The position numbers and the translations under genes are program-made. 64,000 nucleotides of DNA, from positions 186,001 through 250,000 of the forward strand of contig JAEZRE010000014.1 of the NCBI GenBank assembly GCA_023412915.1, in the 5' to 3' direction. Each line of letters opens with the position of its first letter. The first letter of the stretch is position 1. Positions 61,080 through 64,000 of this stretch are shown piece after piece. The notes beneath the pieces were generated by a model. The model saw only the letters and a program-made list of their open reading frames with translations. It did no database searches and had not been told where the DNA came from. Source of the DNA: Bacillota bacterium. Its GTDB lineage: Bacteria > Bacillota > Clostridia > Acetivibrionales > DTU013.

Positions 61080-61814
61080 TCACTCACATTTGATTACTAT
61101 TACCGTTATGTTGTCTTCCCCGCCCTTTACTTTGGCGGCTTCTATCAATTCGGAACAGGCCTTTTCAGGTTCGCACCCGACTATCACATCATATATTTCG
61201 GCTTCATCGAGCATATTTGTAAGGCCGTCCGTGCACATCAAAAAAATATCTTCCTTTTCGATCTCCCGGGACAGTATGTCTACCTCAAGCTCGGGCGAAG
61301 AACCTATTGCGCGTGTAATTATGTTTTTTCCGGGATGGTGCTCAGCTTCCTCTCTGGTGAGCGAACCGTTTTTGACGAGTTCGCTTATGTACGAATGATC
61401 TTCGGTAAGCTGAAGCATTTTTCCGTTTCTTATAAGGTATAACCTGCTGTCGCCAACATGGGCGACAGTGATCGTATTATTATTTATAACAGCCGTAGTA
61501 AGCGTGGTTCCCATACCGTTCACTTCGGGACGTTCGAGCGATTTTTCGTAAACTGCCCGGTTAGTATCTTCGACAAGTCTTCTAAGTCCGGCGCCGGTAT
61601 CTTCCGAAGAACAAATACCTGCACCCTCGCCGGTGATAGCTTCGCTCAAATAATCCACCGCCATTCTACTGGCGACTTCACCGCAATTATGTCCGCCCAT
61701 ACCGTCGGCAACAATAAACACACAGGAAGACTGTGAGCTGCCAGGCAATATCCTGTAGCTATCCTCGTTAAGTTCTCTTACCAGTCCTCTGTCTGTTCCA
61801 GCGGCGAATTTCAA
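61080..61814 (-). CDS. prpC: PP2C-family protein phosphatase
   Basis: 244 aa. Metal-binding motifs are intact: GLVRELNEDSYRI, VADGMGGHNCGEVAS, AHVGDSRLYLI, and CTDGLTNMLDEAEIYDVI, GGEDNITVIVI. Removes phosphate groups added by the PASTA kinase. It sits between rlmN and prkC, the conserved Firmicutes order. Confidence 0.97.
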   Translation of the reverse strand: MKFAAGTDRGLVRELNEDSYRILPGSSQSSCVFIVADGMGGHNCGEVASRMAVDYLSEAITGEGAGICSSEDTGAGLRRLVEDTNRAVYEKSLERPEVNGMGTTLTTAVINNNTITVAHVGDSRLYLIRNGKMLQLTEDHSYISELVKNGSLTREEAEHHPGKNIITRAIGSSPELEVDILSREIEKEDIFLMCTDGLTNMLDEAEIYDVIVGCEPEKACSELIEAAKVKGGEDNITVIVIKCE

Positions 61815-61863
61815 GTTATCAACATCCTTTGTTTTTCACATGCGTCTGACACGCCTGCGATTT

Positions 61864-62904
61864 TTATTTGGGTCCATCGCACATTTCACTTCTTCTGAGC
61901 TGTCCGCAGGCTGCATTTATATCGGAGCCCAATTCACGGCGGATCGTCGTTTCTATGCCCCTCTTTTGAAGCAGTCCGGAAAACTCTTCGATATGCCTGC
62001 GCCCGCTCTGCCTGTATCCGGTTCCATTTACGGTATTTACAGGTATCAGGTTGACGTGGCACAGCATGCCTCTCAGCCGCGAAGCGAGTTCGGCGGCATT
62101 TTCGGGCGAATCGTTCACGCCCTCTATCAGGGCGTATTCGAAAGTTATCCTGCGCTTGGTTTTCTCTGTATATATCTTACATGCTTCAATTATTTTGTCA
62201 ATACCGTACTTCCTGCCTATCGGCATTATCCCTGCACGGATTTCATCATTCGGAGCATGCAGCGAAATAGCCAGATTCACCTGTGTATTTTCGTCCGCAA
62301 ACTGCAGTATCTTTGGTACGAGGCCGCACGTTGAAACGGTCATGTGCCTTTGTCCGATATTGAGTCCTTCGGGATCGTTCGCCAGCCGCAGAAATTTAAT
62401 AACATTGTCATAATTGTCGAAAGGCTCTCCGATACCCATTATTACCACATTGCCGATCTTGACGCCGGTGTCGCGCTGTATCGCCAGTATCTGCTCGAGC
62501 ATTTCACCCGCCGTTAGATCCCTGCGGAAGCCTGCGATCGTCGAGGCGCAGAAGCTGCAGCCCATCTTGCAGCCTATCTGTGACGATATGCACGCAGTAA
62601 AGCCATGCATGTATTCCATCAATACGCTCTCGATGATGTTGCCGTCCTGCAGCTCGAACAGGTATTTGGCTGTCCCGTCGACAGCCGACACAAGTTTCCT
62701 TCTGATATTTAGACCGGAAACGCCGGCATAAAGTTTCAATTCCTCTCGAAGCTGTTTCGACAGGTCGGTCATTTCGTCGAAATCCTTGGCGCCTCTGGCA
62801 ATCCAGCTGAACACCTGCTTTGCCCTGAACTTCTGCTGTCCGAGGCCCTTCAGGAATTCTTCGAGCTCCTTTATATCCATGTCGGGAAGATATGTTTTTT
62901 CCAT
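61864..62904 (-). CDS. rlmN: 23S rRNA (adenine2503-C2) methyltransferase, RlmN type
   Basis: 346 aa radical SAM enzyme. The cluster motif is CKMGCSFCAST; the two other catalytic cysteines are expected in SQIGC-adjacent and C-terminal positions (TTIRRELGSDINAACGQL). NVVIMGIGEPFDNYDNV and LAISLHAPNDEIR are characteristic. It modifies A2503 of 23S rRNA and tRNA. No clear ribosome site lies before the ATG, so its translation start is the weak point. Confidence 0.95.
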   Translation of the reverse strand: MEKTYLPDMDIKELEEFLKGLGQQKFRAKQVFSWIARGAKDFDEMTDLSKQLREELKLYAGVSGLNIRRKLVSAVDGTAKYLFELQDGNIIESVLMEYMHGFTACISSQIGCKMGCSFCASTIAGFRRDLTAGEMLEQILAIQRDTGVKIGNVVIMGIGEPFDNYDNVIKFLRLANDPEGLNIGQRHMTVSTCGLVPKILQFADENTQVNLAISLHAPNDEIRAGIMPIGRKYGIDKIIEACKIYTEKTKRRITFEYALIEGVNDSPENAAELASRLRGMLCHVNLIPVNTVNGTGYRQSGRRHIEEFSGLLQKRGIETTIRRELGSDINAACGQLRRSEMCDGPK

Positions 62905-62976
62905 AGTGTAATTGCCATATGCTGCAGGGGGATCATGTGAAGTAAAATTTTACAGGCCCATAAGGAATACCTCTAA

Positions 62977-63028
62977 GGAAAGTGCCGCTAGGTCAGCTCT
63001 GAAGCGTCGACCCGCGCGGCAGCTTTCC
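62977..63028 (-). ncRNA. structured element between rsmB and rlmN
   Basis: Paired arms GGAAAGTGCCGC (62977-62988) and GCGGCA-g-CTTTCC (63016-63028) with one bulge enclose GGTC (62991-62994) with GACC (63009-63012) and a GCT/AGC inner stem. TAAAATTTTA tracts flank the stem at 62943-62952 and about 63036-63046. It lies in the 218-bp gap 62905-63122. I do not recognise a known riboswitch class. A tiny frame at 63044-63070 (8 codons, AAGGAG seven bases upstream) precedes it on the minus strand. Confidence 0.5.
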
Positions 63029-63122
63029 GATGCTATTAAAATTTTATCTGAACATGAACACCTGCGGCATAGTTACTCTCCTTATTTATAAAACTTCTAA
63101 TAATATCAATATTCATATTTTG

Positions 63123-64000
63123 TTAACCTGGCTGGGGGACCTGATCCGCCTTTTTCCTAAGCCTAGCCACGAAAAATCCATCAATGCCGTCGCGGTTCGG
63201 GAACAGCTGCACCATGCAGCCCATGGCATGCTGTGCGAGCCCTGCCGGCAGGAAAGGCGCTATTTCATCTCCGGCAAATTCCTGATGACCTGCCAGGAAA
63301 TCCTTAACCATATGTTCATTTTCCTCCGGCAGTACCGTACAGGTGCTGTAAACCAGCACGCCTCCCGGTTTTACAAGCATTGCCGAGTTATGGAGCAGCT
63401 TCTTCTGCAGTTCTGTGATAGCGTCGATATCTTTGGTCTCCCGAGCCCATTTGATGTCGGGTTTTCTTCTGACGATACCGAGGCCTGTGCACGGCGCATC
63501 GAGCAATACCCTGTCGAAGGTCTCCGCGAGTTTTTCGTCGGGCAGCGCGGCGTCATACAATTCCGTCCGGATGATATTAATCCCGAGTCGCACCGCATTA
63601 TCTTCAACCAGCTTCAGTTTATGTTCGAAAACATCTCTGGCGACGATCGTCCCGGCATTGTGCATCAGCTGTGCCAGATGCGTCGTTTTGCCGCCGGGTG
63701 CGCTGCATGCATCGAGTACTATCTGATTCGGTTCAGGAGCCAGCACCCTTGCAGGCAGCATCGAGCTTTCATCCTGCACCTGGAAAAGCCCGTTTTTGAA
63801 GGCTTCCAGTCTGGAAAGCGAAACCGTGCTTTTGATTGCAACCGCTTCTTCCGCGTACTTCCCCCGCTCTGCATCAATTCCTTCATTCTTAAGTTTTTCC
63901 AGAAGTTCCTCCGGCGATACCCTCAGAGTATTTGCCCTGATAGTTAATTCCGGCGTACCGTTTCCGGCGTCCAGCAGAGCTTCCGCAAATTCGCTCCCGA
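63123..64000 (-). CDS. rsmB: 16S rRNA m5C967 methyltransferase, RsmB, 5' end cut by the window
   Basis: About 290 aa are visible; the frame is open to base 64000. FAEALLDAGNGTPELTIRANTL is the start of the methyltransferase part; SAM-binding is ACSAPGGKTTHLAQLM with VLLDAPCTGLGIVRRKPD carrying the catalytic PC cysteine, and STCTVLPEENEHMV holds the second cysteine. The GTG at 63779 is not the start, since conserved sequence continues upstream. Confidence 0.93.
   Translation of the reverse strand, partial: GSEFAEALLDAGNGTPELTIRANTLRVSPEELLEKLKNEGIDAERGKYAEEAVAIKSTVSLSRLEAFKNGLFQVQDESSMLPARVLAPEPNQIVLDACSAPGGKTTHLAQLMHNAGTIVARDVFEHKLKLVEDNAVRLGINIIRTELYDAALPDEKLAETFDRVLLDAPCTGLGIVRRKPDIKWARETKDIDAITELQKKLLHNSAMLVKPGGVLVYSTCTVLPEENEHMVKDFLAGHQEFAGDEIAPFLPAGLAQHAMGCMVQLFPNRDGIDGFFVARLRKKADQVPQPG

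Noticed and set aside
63030..63947. Plus-strand frame of 305 codons
   Set aside because: It is antisense to the intact rsmB methyltransferase domain.

Overview
The window looks like a chromosomal segment of an endospore-forming, anaerobic-type member of the Firmicutes, most likely class Clostridia. Evidence is an alpha/beta-type small acid-soluble spore protein, two CotF-like coat proteins, the SpoVR/YhbH/PrkA trio, a Firmicutes-style infC-rpmI-rplT operon with a terminator leader, and the rsmB-rlmN-prpC-prkC-rsgA-rpe-thiN block. There are no rRNA genes, CRISPR arrays, transposase genes or prophage genes. The species cannot be told from the sequence alone.

Layout. 1-560: end of an unknown membrane protein. 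759-834: tRNA-Thr. 1037-4636 (minus): a SAM-recycling operon (HTH-methyltransferase fusion, adenosylhomocysteinase, MTA/SAH deaminase). 4939-14611 (plus): a deoxynucleoside salvage island: deoC, deoD, a phosphopentomutase-cytidine deaminase fusion, pyrimidine nucleoside phosphorylase and a four-gene BMP-type nucleoside ABC importer. 14735-18582 (minus): HD protein, AlkD-like protein, CAT-like acetyltransferase, a second purine nucleoside phosphorylase and a lipoprotein. 18702-22016: AraC regulator divergent from two Gfo/Idh/MocA dehydrogenases. 22173-22247: tRNA-Val. 22393-27120 (minus): prkA-yhbH-spoVR. 27343-29178: repeat-bearing membrane protein. 29375-30739: TrpB2. 30898-37755 (minus): B12-type radical SAM protein followed by three TadE/TadG-like pseudopilin proteins. 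37801-38979: D,D-carboxypeptidase. 39108-42680: FapA-like protein, MGDG-synthase-like glycosyltransferase and spore proteins. 42812-45527: Ktr/Trk potassium uptake. 45780-46866: DUF421 and DUF4363. 46893-49125: rRNA methylase and the infC operon. 49146-53425: HelD and RqcH. 53422-53664: a PfkB-kinase relic. 53645-56623: SLH protein, DUF2284 protein and aminotransferase. 56798-64000: the ribosome and PASTA-kinase housekeeping cluster.

How it fits together. MTA/SAH deaminase, adenosylhomocysteinase, two purine nucleoside phosphorylases, pyrimidine phosphorylase, cytidine deaminase, phosphopentomutase and DeoC form a nearly complete route from imported or internally made nucleosides to free bases, glyceraldehyde-3-phosphate and acetaldehyde. 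The other strong theme is repeats. At least five places carry short tandem repeats. Inside genes the periods are multiples of three (18, 21, 24 and 60 bp) and the arrays sit in linkers or loops; between genes other periods occur (22, about 49 and 65 bp). The most striking is a 14-unit hexapeptide array (A-S-I-D-G-L type) inserted between the B12-binding and radical SAM domains of the protein at 35455-37755.
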